Shown: positions 13,017 to 25,737, counted from the first letter of the stretch. The stretch is 64,000 nt of DNA from Taeniopygia guttata (GCF_048771995.1 NC_133030.1:55398001-55462000); one strand, 5' to 3'. Made by a program: numbers and translations. The notes: a model not told the origin generated them from the letters alone.

Positions 13017-13255
13017 GGGCTGTAGAAGATGGTCACTCCTCATCAGGAATACCAGCTTGAAGCATTAATGGTGTTAAGCCATTATGGGAGGAAGAGAGGA
13101 AAGAAACAATAGTAGTGCAACTTGGGGCATACAGGAAAGCAACGGCTTAGAAAGATTCTTTATTTAGGATCACACTGATTGTCTAAAAATCATTTGATGC
13201 CTTTATTTTTTAATCACTTTTCTGGAAATAAATTATTTTAAGTGAGTGAGGCTGG
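13017..13255 (+). other. Candidate ASPG 3' untranslated terminal exon
   Basis: A strong acceptor (CCCTCTCTTTCTCCAG, AG at 13015-13016) lies 1.6 kb after the donor at 11417. About 210 bases later an AATAAA (13227-13232) is followed by a GTGAGTGAGG-type G/T-rich element. This has the shape of a terminal exon for a spliced 3'UTR. It contains no conserved-looking coding frame. The exon end is estimated from the signal and was not seen directly. Confidence 0.3.
13227..13232 (+). terminator. Candidate polyadenylation signal of the alternative terminal exon
   Basis: AATAAA sits within GGAAATAAATTATT, with a G/T-rich stretch beginning about 12 bases downstream. It is meaningful only if the exon proposed at 13017 is real. 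Confidence 0.35.
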
Positions 13256-13538
13256 AATGCATGGCTGTTCTTGTTACAAGTTCTGATTTTAAAGAGGCCT
13301 TTTGAATGTTCTTATGTTAAACCACTGAGGACAGTATTGTAAGCATAGCAAATGGAAATGCCGTAGTGAATTCATACCAAGGAAAAACAGTGGATTGTGC
13401 ATTTCTGGGTTTCAGCTAATAAAATCTCTGAGGAACAATGTTGATTTCACTATGTCTGTTTTTTTGCAATGACTTTTATCGCTCCAGCTGCAATTACAGC
13501 AATTGTGAGTGTCAGTGCAAACAATTGAATCAGTCATG

Positions 13539-13620
13539 GGCATCTGCCTGCAGTTGTGTACTAATCTTCACCAATGTGTCACTATAAACCCTCACTTGAA
13601 ATGAGTAGGAGGCAGATGCC
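13539..13620. repeat. Perfect 11-bp inverted repeat with E-box arms
   Basis: GGCATCTGCCT (13539-13549) is matched exactly by its reverse complement AGGCAGATGCC (13610-13620), with 60 bases between. Each arm contains CATCTG/CAGATG, an E-box type bound by bHLH factors. It could be paired binding sites or a stem-loop in a transcript. Confidence 0.7.
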
Positions 13621-14555
13621 ATAAAGCATGTTTGTGGGACTGCCTGAGTGAATTGATTGTTTTGTTTCTAATAGCATCTTTCCCACATCCTGACCGGAAT
13701 ATAATCAAGATTGCTACATGCTGGACACATAATTCTTTGGACTGTAAATGGGATCTCACTATTAACAGACCCCAAGTTTAAAGTCCCAACCCTTGCAGAC
13801 TAAATAAAGAAGGTGATATGCATGTTTACAGCTGTGTCTGCCCTAGAATATGTAAACGTAGGGAATACTTCAGGCAAATGCATATATTGGAGATGGCAAC
13901 TTTTAATTTCACCTACAGCTTCTTCAGTAATCTGCGTGGATTTTCTATCTGCTGCATCTGAAGGGAATCTTTGAAGTGCAGATAGTTTTTTCTTTTTCCT
14001 TTTTATACTACTCAACCTTCCCACAGCTATTCTTATCATGGAGAAACAACTACTTGCTGAGCCTGCTAGAATTAAAAGATTCCCAAGGTATACTGCATGT
14101 CAGATCACACCAAAACAAGGGAACTGTGCATGCAGTCCGAGAAAATGCTGTATACACTCCAGTTAAAAACAAAATGGTAAAAATACTTGATTAATGTGAG
14201 GAGTAGTGCACATCTTCAGTATGGTCACAAAAATCAAAACTAAGCTGTCTCGTTATTAAATAATATATATTACATAGCAATGTACATGCTTTAGATTGAG
14301 TAAAATGAATACAGAATTAAATAAATGAGATCTAACATCAAAAATCAGGCATCAAATTTGTAGTATTTTTTGGTGTCTTATCTGTAAATACATAAAGTTG
14401 ATGATGTATGTAGCAAAGTATTGTTTGTGAAAATTTTTATGATCAGGAGTAAAATCATGCACAGGCTCTTCTTCCTCTGGTGTTCAGAACTATTATCTTG
14501 CCTCATCAATAGTCTAAGTGTTGCACTAAATCAGGAAATCCCTTGGTAAACTTCT

Positions 14556-14569
14556 CACACACACACACA
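14556..14569. repeat. (CA)7 microsatellite
   Basis: Seven uninterrupted CA dinucleotides are read directly. Confidence 0.95.
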
Positions 14570-15140
14570 AATGTCTTTTTTGGCATTAGAATATTTTCTA
14601 TTTTTTAATTATTCTCAGATGCCATTATTTGTTCACAACAGCACCCAATCTTTGTTTCTGTACCAAAATGACTGACTGCAGCACAGACAGAAGCATCCAT
14701 ATTTTCTTCATACTTTTCAATAAAGGCTCGTCTGATCTACAGAAAACTTTCTAAACAATAACGTCTTATATTGCTAAAATATCCATCTATAGTACAAAAA
14801 ATGCTTTTTCTTTTGAACAAAAAATTGTATTCTGGTGTGAACTACTGAAATAATAGGTCTCAACAGTGAAACTGAAGGAGAGGGAAGAAAACAGCCAACC
14901 ATTTTGGTCCTGCATATAGGCCAGGTAAAGACAACAAGTACAACATTTTGAGATGTGATCCAGTAAGAAGACTTTTAGTTAGAAGCTCATAAAGCTAAAA
15001 TAAAATGTTTTGGGTCATGTTTAAATTAAGAATAAAGCAATATTAGCTACTTTCTGACAAACCTTTTCATAAATATATATCCTATTAATAGATCATCTCA
15101 CCTAAGAGTGTTCTTGCAACTTTCTAGAAAATTTGTGATT

Positions 15141-15179
15141 ATAAATAAATATAAATAAATATAAATTATTATAAATAAA
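15141..15179. repeat. ATAAATAA-type tandem AT repeat
   Basis: Imperfect repeats of ATAAATAA and ATAAATTATT are read directly. Confidence 0.85.
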
Positions 15180-17636
15180 CCAGTGTGTTTTAATGGCAGA
15201 CATATGAATACAAATTTAATGTTTATCTGAGAAAGAACTGGATCTCTTTTATATATGTCAGAATTTCATTCAGGAACTGTTAACAGTCTACAAGTGTTAA
15301 GAGAAACTTGACTCAACCTAAATGTGTAGGGTGCTGTGGCAAGACTCACCCAACTAAGGCCAGAAACTTCAGCTCTTGACTCAATGTTGGAGATGAACTT
15401 CAGTAACACTTTGGAGATCCTGTGTTGTCTTGTTTGTCTACTACACCCTTTGCTTCATGCTGGATTTAATAATCATAATTATACTCTCTGTGATAACTCC
15501 CAGTCTTATGATGAATCTATCTGTGTGTAGTAACCCTTAAGTTTTGCATAGTTATTGCTCAAAAGTAAAATCTAAATATTAGTAACGAATAAAATTGATC
15601 CTGTTTGTTTCTACCTATTTGTTTCAGTTACTGTAAGCAGCAGAGAGTGTTTTTCATTAGTTGAAGTATGCTAGACATCCCAGAGGCAGCTTAGTTTTTT
15701 AAACATCCTAATTTTTCTTCTTCAGATCATTCCTGAAAAGATCTAATACACTCTTCTTTTTATCCACCAATCTTCTGCTCAGTAAAGGGTTTATGATTAA
15801 GCAGCCTTACAGGGCTTTGGGTGCTGCAAACACACTCATCCCATTGCCAGGGCTCACTGTGGGTCCATTTCATAACTCCTAAAGCAGTTTTAGCTCCAGA
15901 CATCAATGATGTGCATGTGCCCTTCCATAGCTACATCCAGCTGCAGTTTGGGAGCTCTGTCACTGTGAGGATCAGCTGCAGATTTGTGCTTGGTATTTTA
16001 TACACAGTACACATTGAAATGGTATGGTAGAAGCTGGATAAAGTTACTTTTGGAGATTGGCTATTTTGTTGTTGTTTTTGTTTTTTTGTGCAGAAAAGCT
16101 TGTGATATTATTTACTATCAGTTTTTAATTGGAATATAAAGTGGCATTTTAGTTTCTGCTAGGAAATGGCATTGGCTCCCATTCCTTTCCAGCCCCAGTG
16201 TAATAATGCAAGTTGTCAGGCTGTAGTTTTCCTTGCCCTGCAGAATCACCACTAGGTCAAATGCCACAGCAGGGAAGTGCACAACTCCCAGCCTGCACCT
16301 GCGTGAGTGTCAGAGAGGCTCCTGAGGGTCTGGACCATCCTGTTGTAAAAAGTTCCAGCAGTGACTATAGAACAGCATAGAGGCATAATCAATAATGTGA
16401 CATTTGTAACTGCTGCACAAATGTTGGACTTATTTCCAGTGCTGAATGTTTTAAGTTGCAGTGATGTTCTGGGAATGAATGCTGGTGCTGGAAGCTCTGC
16501 TGCTTCTCCACAGAGGAGACACTATGAATGCCTCCTTTAAGAGTCAAACATTGCATCAATTCTACAGCTTTCTTCACTTGAAAGACAACACCCAGCTTCC
16601 ACTTTGTTTCTTTTTCCTAATGATCCAGCTAATACTGCCAAGGGATAGGGACTACTTGGCCTATGTCAGCACTTCTCTTAACACTGCAGAAAGCAGAGAT
16701 TTGCTCAACTAACATGTCCAAGTTCCTGTCTGATTTGAGCTACAGCTTTTCTTTCCTGAATGCAACCACTTTCTTTTCTACTGATGGCTGAAAATATGAA
16801 GTTTCTCTTTGGAGATCCTCTTACAAAGCTTTTGTCATGGATGAGCCCTCTTAATTATTTGAAAAATCAGCATGTGCTTGCTCTCCTACTGAATGTTGAC
16901 ATAGTAAACTGTTGACATCTGACAAGGTTGCCTGACCCCCAGACAGACTGGCTGTGTCTGATCAGTACTTGCTGAATTAAATCACGTCCAGCAAGGCTTC
17001 AGTATCTGTTCCTTCAACTTAAATAGCTAAATATCTCCAGTTTTGCACATCTTACCTTATAATTACTATACTGTAGCATGTCTCAGTTGCCTCATACAGG
17101 GATTTTGCTGTTCAGCAGTGAGTGATAATGAAATCTCTCATCTGGAATGAAACCCCTCCTTGAATCAGAGTTCCTTTATTTGCAGCCTTCTGAATAGTGT
17201 GATCAACTGGAATTCTTCCAAAAGGATTGTGATCTAGTTGGAAGGTTCCTCCATTTTTAAGGCTTGTTCAAGTAGTGAGATGAGTAGGGAGGGAAATGTG
17301 TCCCTGGTGCACAGAAGACAAAGTGAGCCCAGTTCCACTTACACAAAGCACTAAGGGACCCAAAGAGTGATTAAATGCAGCCATAGGGGTAATGCCCTTC
17401 TCCAGGTACCAATGCTCATCCCTCCATAGGACCTATTACAGCAGTTAAGTAACAAAATCCTTTTAGTTCCCAGCAACACAATTTGTTAGATCACTGAGAT
17501 AAACCTGAATTAATTGCACGGTGGGTGAAAACAAGAAATTTATAAAATACTGCTCAAATGTGTGCAGCATATATCAGAAGCACAGCTGATATGTTTGTGT
17601 CTTCCAAGTGGACTCTATCAGCAGTATAATCATCTT

Positions 17637-17673
17637 CTAGACTAGTATGACTATGACTAGACTAGTATGACTA
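17637..17673. repeat. Two tandem copies of a 20-bp CTAGACTAGTATGACTATGA unit
   Basis: The 20-base unit is followed by 17 bases of a second exact copy. Each copy includes ACTAGT and TATGACTA. It is a local duplication of no known function. Confidence 0.85.
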
Positions 17674-20187
17674 GTCTTTCCATGATTCTTTAACAATGTT
17701 TTATAACACAGTGGAGTTTGATTGCATGTTTCTAACAGCACTTTAATTTCAGTGACTCTTTTAGAAAAGCTACTAATGTAGAACGCTTATAAGATATGTA
17801 AAGTCCCATACAAATGAATCTGTGGGACTCAAATGTTGCCATCTTAGATAGTCCATGAGTCAGAATAAAATCTCGTACTACCAGATTTATTATTTTGCAA
17901 AGTGTCTATCTGAAAATTACTTTAGAGACTTCATTATACATACATTTGTTTACCTGTGATCAGCTGAATGGGAAGAGGCAGAAGCCTGTGTCTCAAAAGT
18001 GTAGCTGAGACAAGAATCCTGAATCATGGCAGCAAAATGTCTAGTGTGAACCACAGTAAACAGCACTACTCAACATGGCTCCAGTTGGGAAGAGTTGGTT
18101 CGAATCTCAGGGTCAAAAGACTGAATCCTTGATGTCCAAACCTGGCACTGATACAGCAGGAGGTTATAAAAGTGGGGCCCACGCTCCTCACAGGCTGGCA
18201 GGGCAGAGGCTGTGCCCCTTTCCCCCTCAGCCTGCCCTGCCAGGGCTCTCCTGTTGGGACACGCTCAGCCGCCGCATATCTTGCGCACTCCCACTGGCGT
18301 TTTGAGCTTCACACCAGCACCTCCCTCCCACTCCAGGATGCTGCACATCACAGGGAATCCATGGGAAGGTGCCAAGCAACAACATCCTGCAGCTTTGCTC
18401 CGCAGCCTCCTCCGTACGCAGACCCTGCCAGGCCTCGGCATTGCGCGACCTGCTGCGTGGCACGTTGCACAACGAGGCAGGAAAAGGCTGGGATATCATT
18501 CCCTGTCTTGCAGCAGCACTAAATACCACAGCAATAAATAACCACTCTCTCAAGCCACAGTATTCCTTCACATCTCCTCAGCTTCCACATGGGATCAGAA
18601 GAATGGTGGCCAGGGGAGATATTGCCTGACCAAAGCTGCCTGCTAAGTATCCTCAGCAGCACTTCTGAGTACAGATAAGCCTCATCATTACATGTTTATG
18701 TGCATAATTAATGTTTCTCCTCTAGTGCCACCGTTGTAGATCTCATTAGGTTTTTGTACTTGGTGTTTGACAGTCCCAAATCCTGGTTTTAAAGGCTTAA
18801 AAGTGAAATTAGATGAGACTCCACACATTAAAAGGTGCTAAGAAAGAAACAAGAGAATGACAATTATGTTTGTTTACACCAGCTGATTATTTCTACATGA
18901 AATTAATAATTATTAGCATAGAAGGGAAATTACAATCCTGACAATTCAGTAGAAAGAAAAGAATTTCAGGGTGAGAAAAAAGGAACCTTAATGGCAATTG
19001 TTTGCTGAGAGATATGAAGTTATCACAATTAGAACAAACAGTTGTCAATTAATCCTGTCATGCAAGAAACTGCTGTGCTGGGGAGATTCTCTGATGTGGA
19101 TTACCTGTGCCTGAATAACTATACTTGCATCTTCCAGGGGTGTGGCTTCCTCCCCGGGTATGTTTTGCTGTGGATCTTTGTGACCAGGGCCCAGTAAAAT
19201 TGGGATTTCAATGCATCCAATTCTTTCTGTGGCACATCTGAATTCCTTATTCCTACTGAAGGGTCAGATTGGGATTACATGATTCCAGCACCCTTGAGGC
19301 ATCCAGCAAAGATCTTTGTTGAATCCTGTAGAGCTCCAGGGCTTCAGGGCACAGACAATTGCCCTGTTATCTCTCTGTCTGACAAGAGTGTGATGTGAAA
19401 TAAGTCAGTTTATTTACTTGGACCACTTTGACCAAGATCTCTGCCCACAACTATGTCACCATTCACCACTGTTGTTTGGAAAGTTCTATATTCCAAGGAC
19501 AGAAAACCAGAAATATGAGCTGTTGCTAAAAATGACTATGCTCATCAGTGCAAAGTCACACTCTGACTCTGTGTGTTCAATACCTTGAACCAGCAAAAGC
19601 CTAGGAAATCTTGATAGATGGTCAAATAATTAGTAATTACTTCCTTTTTCATGGTTTTATGGAACAGGACACGTAATCCTGCCAACTCTGAAAAAAGAGC
19701 TGGTTGGTGAACATGAAAAATCAAGTTGCTACAAGGTTTGTGATGGCTATCACAATTAAACATTGCAATCAATTATAAAGTTATTGAAGCAGACTTAATG
19801 CATAGCAGCTAATCTTAACTGTGAATTGCTTTGCTGAAATGTTCAGAAAAAGTGAGTGATTTCAAGTGTTAGCTCCCAGGGTTTGGCCTGAAACTTCATG
19901 GTAGAGTAAAAGGTGGGTGGCATTTAATAGAAGTCAGCTTTTCTTATGGTCTAGAGTCAGGCATCTGGGAAGTGAGGCATTCAAAACTGGTCATGTCAGA
20001 ATTGGGTTCACTGGGTATTTTATTTGTATTTTTATTTCAAATTTAAAAAAAAAGGGAAAAAAAAGAGGGAGAGAGGAGAATTGATAATAAGGAGATAAAA
20101 AAGTAACCATGAGACCACGCTTTCCTGAAGTTTGAAATACCACAGGGAGAGCTGACTGCAGAAGAGGACTTGGTGGATTCACTTCTC

Positions 20188-20672
20188 ATGCACACATCTC
20201 TGTGTCAGTTCTGGACTCCACAGTACAAGACAGACAAGAAGCTACTGCAGAGGGTCCAGCAGAGGCCACATCAGAAGACTGGAGCATCACTTTTATGAGT
20301 AGACCAAGGAAGCTGGACCTGTTTAGTCTAGAGAAAATCCAGAGGAGATCTCATTCATCCATACCAATGTCTCAGAGCTGGGTGTCAGAGGATGGTGTCA
20401 GACTCTCTTTAGTGGTACCCAGCAACAGGAGCAAAGGCCATAAACTAAAACACAAAAAGCTTCATCTCAACATGAGGAAGAACTTCTTTATGTTGAGGGT
20501 GGCAGAGCACTGGAACAGCTGCCCAGAGAGGTCTCCCTCTCTGGAGACATTCAGAACCCACCTGGATAAGTTCCTCTGTCACCTGCTCCAGGTGACTCTG
20601 CCTTGGCAAGGAGCTTGGACTGGATGATCTCCAGATGTCCCTTCCAACCCTGACTATTCTGTGATTATGTGA
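20188..20672 (+). mobile_element. CR1 LINE, 3' end fragment
   Basis: This is the 3'-terminal part of a CR1 retrotransposon, the dominant LINE of birds. Typical segments occur in order: TTCTGGACTCCACAGTACAA, then GCTGGACCTGTTTAGTCTAG, the AACATGAGGAAGAACTTCTT block, CACTGGAACAGCTGCCCAGA, TGGACTGGATGATCTCCAGA, and the terminal CTATTCTGTGATTATGTGAT repeat. The copy is 5'-truncated, as is usual for CR1, and diverged from the family pattern at many positions, so it is not recent. The open frame through it (20202-20627) is the remnant of the ORF2 end plus 3'UTR and is not a host gene. Confidence 0.93.
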
Positions 20673-23600
20673 TCTCCAGATGTCATCTCAGCACACTGCT
20701 GGGACTCCTGAACTTACAGTGGAAAGTCGTGGCAAAGTATAATCTACATCAGGGCTGCAGAAGTACCTCCTGGTTGTTTGCAATGTGCTTTTCCTAATGT
20801 TTTTTAGGGCCAGAATTGAAGCTTCTCCTTACTGTCAGGGTCTCAATGCAGGGATGGATAGATCTCCCAGGACACATCTGCTTGACAGCTCACACACTAT
20901 CTCTGCAGCACAACCATTGCTTTTCACATATTTTTCTTCTTCCTACTGAAGCACAGGAAATTGTACCCACTGAACCAGCCTGGAAGTGTGTAAAGCCTTG
21001 AGGTCTCCTTGTTCTAGACTTGTTATTAGAAGAACTGACATGTTTAACAATGAAACTGGAAATTTGAAATAGAAACCAGAAAATCTGTAATCTGCTGCTT
21101 GCTATTGTGCCACTGAATACAGACAGAGATTGACTTAAAAAATTCTCCCAAAAAGGGAAAAACTACATTTATTTGTATAATGTAATTTACACAGTTAGCT
21201 TCTGGAATGAACAAGATGTTAAGTCAGAACAAGGAAAATGGTGAAAAGCAGTATTACACATTAAATTGGTATGTAACCTCTGTATGCTCAGGGACATTGA
21301 ACTGCATGCTTGGATGAAGCATTTGAGATACAAATCTCTCTCTTGCTAAATTGATAACTTTGTATTTAATCAAAATTTTATACACACAACAGTGGCATTT
21401 CCAATAAAATGTGAATTCTTGGCTTTGTAAGAACGTGCTAGCCATATTTTCATTTCTAGCACCTCTTTATTAATCTATCTACTGAATTGCAAAGCTACAA
21501 TCTTTCTAAAAGTTCTTGGTTGGAAAAATATACCACCTCATCTATTTATCTGTAAATCACTTGATGTTATTTAGGCAGTAATCTCAAAAGGCTTCCTATT
21601 TATATGAGGAGGCATTAGGCCATCTCTCAGGGTGTTTATTACTGCAAATCAAGTTAGTATCAACCTATTATTATACTCACATGTGACACATAGTGGGCTG
21701 CTGTATTGACAAATGAGTTTAAGCCAACTAAAGCAAACATGAAGTTGCCCCATCACTGTTTGCTATGAACATATGGAATGCTGATTTCCCAGGGTGGGAG
21801 AAAATCCACTTGCAGAGATTTTTTTTTTTTTCTCTGTTTACCAGACCCAAAAATATTAAAAGTACTTTCCAGGACATGACAGATTCTGGTCTCTCTTAAA
21901 GAAACTTCCAGTCTAATTTTAGGTGAGCATTAATGACTAAGAGTAGGAAATTGGTGGGGAAATGATGAGGAACGTAAACAATAAGCAGAGACATGGTAAG
22001 CTCCATGTCCATGCTTAGTTTTAGTGCTGGATTTAAGTCCAGAATTGTCAGATAAAATATGTCATACAAAGAATAGTACTTTGGGTTGTCCTGTGCCCTT
22101 CCATAATGTTACCTGTGGAATAAGGAACTAGCAGGAAGTATTGGGAGCTTTTGTCAAAGGAGTGTGGGGATATTGGCTGGCAATAATGGTAGCACCTTCC
22201 AGTCATTTTTCATAACTTCATTTTTTCAAAGCAGAACCTCCCTGAAATATAATCCTCCTCTCACTACCAAGCATTAATGATCTTCCATATTCTGCCATGC
22301 AAACAGCACAGCCTTTTATGTCCTCCCACAAGCTTACCCTTCATCTTTACTTCCTCCCAGACCAGCTCTTTGTCTTCTGCTACCACCCCTGGCGTTATGT
22401 CTCCTTTTGTGCTGCCCTCTTTCTTTTACACTCTAAGGTGACTGGTATTTGCTTTCCCTATCCAAGAAAACTGCCTGCTGTCCAAGGGGCTCAAGCCATC
22501 ATGTTCCACAGTAGTGTGCTGCTCCTCCAGGTTTCAGGAGTGTTGGTGCAGTCAGAGAGCTCTCAGCATCCAGTGTGGTGAGGCCATACTGGGGGGTACC
22601 ACAGTCCTTTTCATAGCAGTCCCACTGATATAAACAATACTTAGTTTAACCATCAATAGAAACAAGGGACTAATTACTATTCCTTCTAATACTCCTCATT
22701 CCCCCCCCATCTAATTTCAGAACTGATTCTATTATTTTAATGCTTCAATCACCTTTCATACTTTCCCAGAGGAAGAACAACACATTGCTCATCCCTTGGC
22801 TAGTGCTGCCTGTCATTTCCACTTTCAGGTACCTCTACTCTTCTACCTTTCAAAGCCTTCAGCCTGTTCTGTGAGACTCTACCTAGTGAAGGGAGGAAGC
22901 AGGATGTTAACTTTCTTACTTCCATAACTGAGAGTATATGGGTGAGAAACAGAACCTGCTAAATGCTTATATAATTAAATGAAATGTATGTTTACCCATT
23001 CACTGTAAAACCACTGACACTTATTAAAAAGAAGTTGAAAGCAGGAGATGTCATCCTGCCTAAAGACCATACAGGTTCTGGTACCTAAGAGAACCCTGGC
23101 TGCCTCTGACAGGTCCCCCCTTATTGCTCAGAGTCCTTTAGGGGCCATCTGCCATGTGTGTCTGACCCAGGACCAGAACAGCAATGAGATCCTGGGGGTT
23201 ATGTACCTCACCAGTGCAGGAGCAGGTTCTGACTGGTTTGGCTGGAAAGGACTCTTGAACCAAGTCAGTATGGACAGCCAGGTTATTATTTAGCTGGGTG
23301 GTATCGTGGGTGTGGGTGTGAGTTTGTGTTTGTCAGAGGGAGGTGAGAGTCGCCAGTGTACTCTGTGAAGGATTATATATAAAATACAGCCCATGCAGTC
23401 ATGCTGAACATGCTGTACACATCACTGGCAGGAGTGGACGACCTAGAACACTGTGTCATTGCACAAATGCCTCTTCTAACAGGGTGTAAATGGCAGTCTT
23501 GCTTCCACAGATTTCCATGGATGCCAAGGACAGGGGTGTCCTTTGCGTGAACTCACAGATAGAGCACTCTCCTCTATCCAAGGCAAGCAAATATCCTCTG

Positions 23601-23984
23601 GGGAGAAAGAGAAGGTCCAGAAACCCGCTATGGCTTGGGCTATGTGGAAGAAGGCACAAAATTAAGCCCTGGGTTTGAGTGTGAGATGCCAGAGCAGAAG
23701 AGCAGGAGTTGGCTTTACCAAAGCAGACTGAAACGCCTCCAGCCTAGATCCAGGGAGCTTCCTCAGCATGAGGTTTGCATAGGCTCCTAGAACAACCTGT
23801 TCTGGTTCCAGCACTCCGGCTTCTGGTGCAGCACCACGTTCACACAAGCTGTGCACAGCCACAAAGGCCTTCTCCCTGCTCTGCTGCTCTGGGATGCCTC
23901 CTGTATGGGCATTTCCTCTGGGACCGCTGGAGTCTCCTATGTATTTTTAAAGGGCCAAAGATCACAGGATCTGGAGCACCAAAA
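20673..23984. other. Intergenic stretch without recognisable features
   Basis: This is AT-rich unique sequence with T-runs (near 21821-21832) and short unsupported open frames. I see no repeat family, RNA gene or promoter signature. Confidence 0.55.
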
Positions 23985-24130
23985 TGCATAAACAGCACTC
24001 AGTTCTTTAAACATTCAAAGCACTATATAAACATTAGTGAAGCCTCATAAGATGAGGTAGGTAGGCATTATCTCCCTCTCAAGGTGTGGTAAAGCGACTT
24101 GGCTGAGGCTGGAGGCTGAGTCACTGGCAG
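23985..24130 (+). mobile_element. Ancient MIR-like SINE fragment
   Basis: The order AAAGCACTATATAAACATTA, then AGCCTCATAAGATGAGGTAG, GGCATTATCTCCCTCTCAAG, AGCGACTTGGCTGAGG, and AGTCACTGGCAGAGCAAGG follows the MIR consensus as I remember it (GCTTTACAT...AACTCATTTAATCCTCACAA...TATGAGGTAGG...TAAGTGACTTGCCC...AAGTGGCAGAGC). It is heavily diverged, as expected for an amniote-age element. The + orientation matches the family consensus. The boundaries are approximate. Confidence 0.6.
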
Positions 24131-24829
24131 AGCAAGGTTTACCATCCACATCTTTTTGAAACAGTGTCTCCTGGGCTGGCTGGAGAGAGCAGCATGTGGT
24201 CAGGCAGTGCAGGCAGCCTGGCACCACCAGCAACCAGCATCCCCACTGCCACCATGGGGAAGCCAACAGTGCGGTTACCATAATCCCCACCCCAAGGTTA
24301 CAGGGCGTGAGGACCTTGCAGTTCGCCCAAACAACACAGCTCATAAATCTTTGTGAATTGGATTTCATCGCTAGCCTGTCAAAGTTCAGGGTGTCCTCCC
24401 TCCCTGCTGGCTGTCCAACACCTCTGAACATCAGAACCTTCTTCACGTTTTTCAATTCTGGCTTCTTAGTCCTAACTGTCTGAAACCAAGGTCAGGAACA
24501 TTCAGGAGCAGAAAGTGACCTCTGGAAAGATCTGGTGTTCCCCAGTGGTGGCTCCTCAAGGCACCTGAGGAAACAGCAGCAGTTCTGTGGGATACTGGGG
24601 GAAAACAGGGCAAACCCAGCCACCTATGCACAGCAGGTGGTTTCTCGTGTCATTTACAAAAAACTCCCCGAAACTACACTGAACACTGTCAATCTGACAA
24701 TGAACATTCCAGATCAGAAATAGGTACCTGTGCTACCCTTCAGGAGCGCTGAACACCACATAGCAACGCTACCAGCTCACTCATGGGTACCAGAGGGCTT
24801 TTAAAGGTTCCCTTCCCGTCTCAGAGGGT
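24131..24829. other. Upstream flank of the miR-203 CpG island
   Basis: This is moderately GC-rich unique sequence. Several overlapping open frames exist (for example 24045-24455 on the minus strand), but none has a recognisable domain. It may hold distal promoter elements of the miR-203 transcript. Confidence 0.4.
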
Positions 24830-25446
24830 ATTTGGCGGTGGGGAAGGAGCAGAAAGCCGGCTCGGAACGCCGCGGAGGGCAGGCAGGAGCGCGGCCTCAG
24901 GCCTGAGGGGAGCCGGCCGGGCGGCAGCGGCCACGCTCGCCGGGCGCGACGCCGCAAGCACGGATCCCGGGCCAGGCCGGGCGGCGAAATCCCCCGCAGA
25001 ACGTGACGTGCCGGTTTAAGGCTTTTTTGTTTTGTTTTGTTGTTTTGTTTTTTCAGGGCTGCCAGCCAGGCGAGGGGGGCCGGCAAGGGTGCGAGGGCAG
25101 GCGGCCCGTCAGCGGCAGCGCCTGTCGGGAGGGCGCAGGGTGGAGTCTCTTACTCACCCCCGGAGCCACCTCCAGCTTCGGCGAAACCTGTCGAGCAGTT
25201 TCCCCCGGTGGCAGGGCGGAGGGCAGGAGGGCGGCGGGAGGAGAGAGGGAGGGAGGAAACGCGCCGCCTCGGAACAGGTTTGTCCTTCTCTACCTGCTGA
25301 CGTTCGGCCGCCCCAGATGATGGCTGGAAACAAAACCGCCCCGTCAGTGCGAAGGCAGCCTGGAAAAACTGGTCGTGTGAGGGGCGAGGGCAGCATTCCT
25401 GGCCGCCGCGCAGGGGACGGCTCATCACCGCGAGGTACCGCGCGGC

Positions 25447-25456
25447 TATAAAAGGG
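25447..25456 (+). promoter_or_regulatory. TATA box, candidate core promoter of pri-miR-203
   Basis: TATAAAAGGG is flanked by GC-rich sequence (GCGGC before, CCCCGCGCGG after), as in a classical TATA promoter. Transcription would start near 25475-25480, about 470 bases before the hairpin and on its strand. TATA boxes are uncommon inside CpG islands, so a chance match is unlikely but not excluded. Confidence 0.55.
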
Positions 25457-25737
25457 CCCCGCGCGGCCAGGCGCGGCAGAGGGGCGGCCGCGGCACACGG
25501 CAGGCGGGAGCGGCCGCGGGCGCCCGGCCCGGGCTGCCGCCGAGCTGCGGCCCCTCAGGAGAATGGCTGGTTTTGTTTAGTTCGTTCTTTCTAAACTTTT
25601 TTTTTTTTTTGGTTGGTTATTTTGGGGTTTTTTTGTTGTTGTTGTTTTTCTTTCCGCTTTGTAACGAGAGCGTGTTGCCGTCAAGCTCTCCCAGCCCCAG
25701 CGCAAGGCCGGGGATGCTCGCGGGACGGTGGCCAGCA

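Larger units (their letters stand above)
13256..20187. other. Intergenic stretch, mostly unique sequence
   Basis: No gene is recognisable here. The stretch is AT-rich to about 18.0 kb, then has a mildly GC-richer patch (18.16-18.6 kb) with overlapping open frames in several phases, which is typical of chance. Small repeats are listed separately. The block 13.43-13.65 kb, with balanced composition and an inverted repeat, is the part most likely to be regulatory. Confidence 0.6.

Noticed and set aside
18090-18110. GGTTCGAATCT resembles a tRNA B-box
   Set aside because: No A-box at the right distance, and no acceptor or anticodon stems can be formed.
18172-18571. Cluster of 86-116 codon frames on both strands
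   Set aside because: Frames overlap in all phases in a moderately GC-rich patch; sequences are low-information Pro/Ser/Ala-rich and match no family I know.
20202-20627. 141-codon open frame
   Set aside because: It is a shadow of the CR1 3' end, not a host gene.
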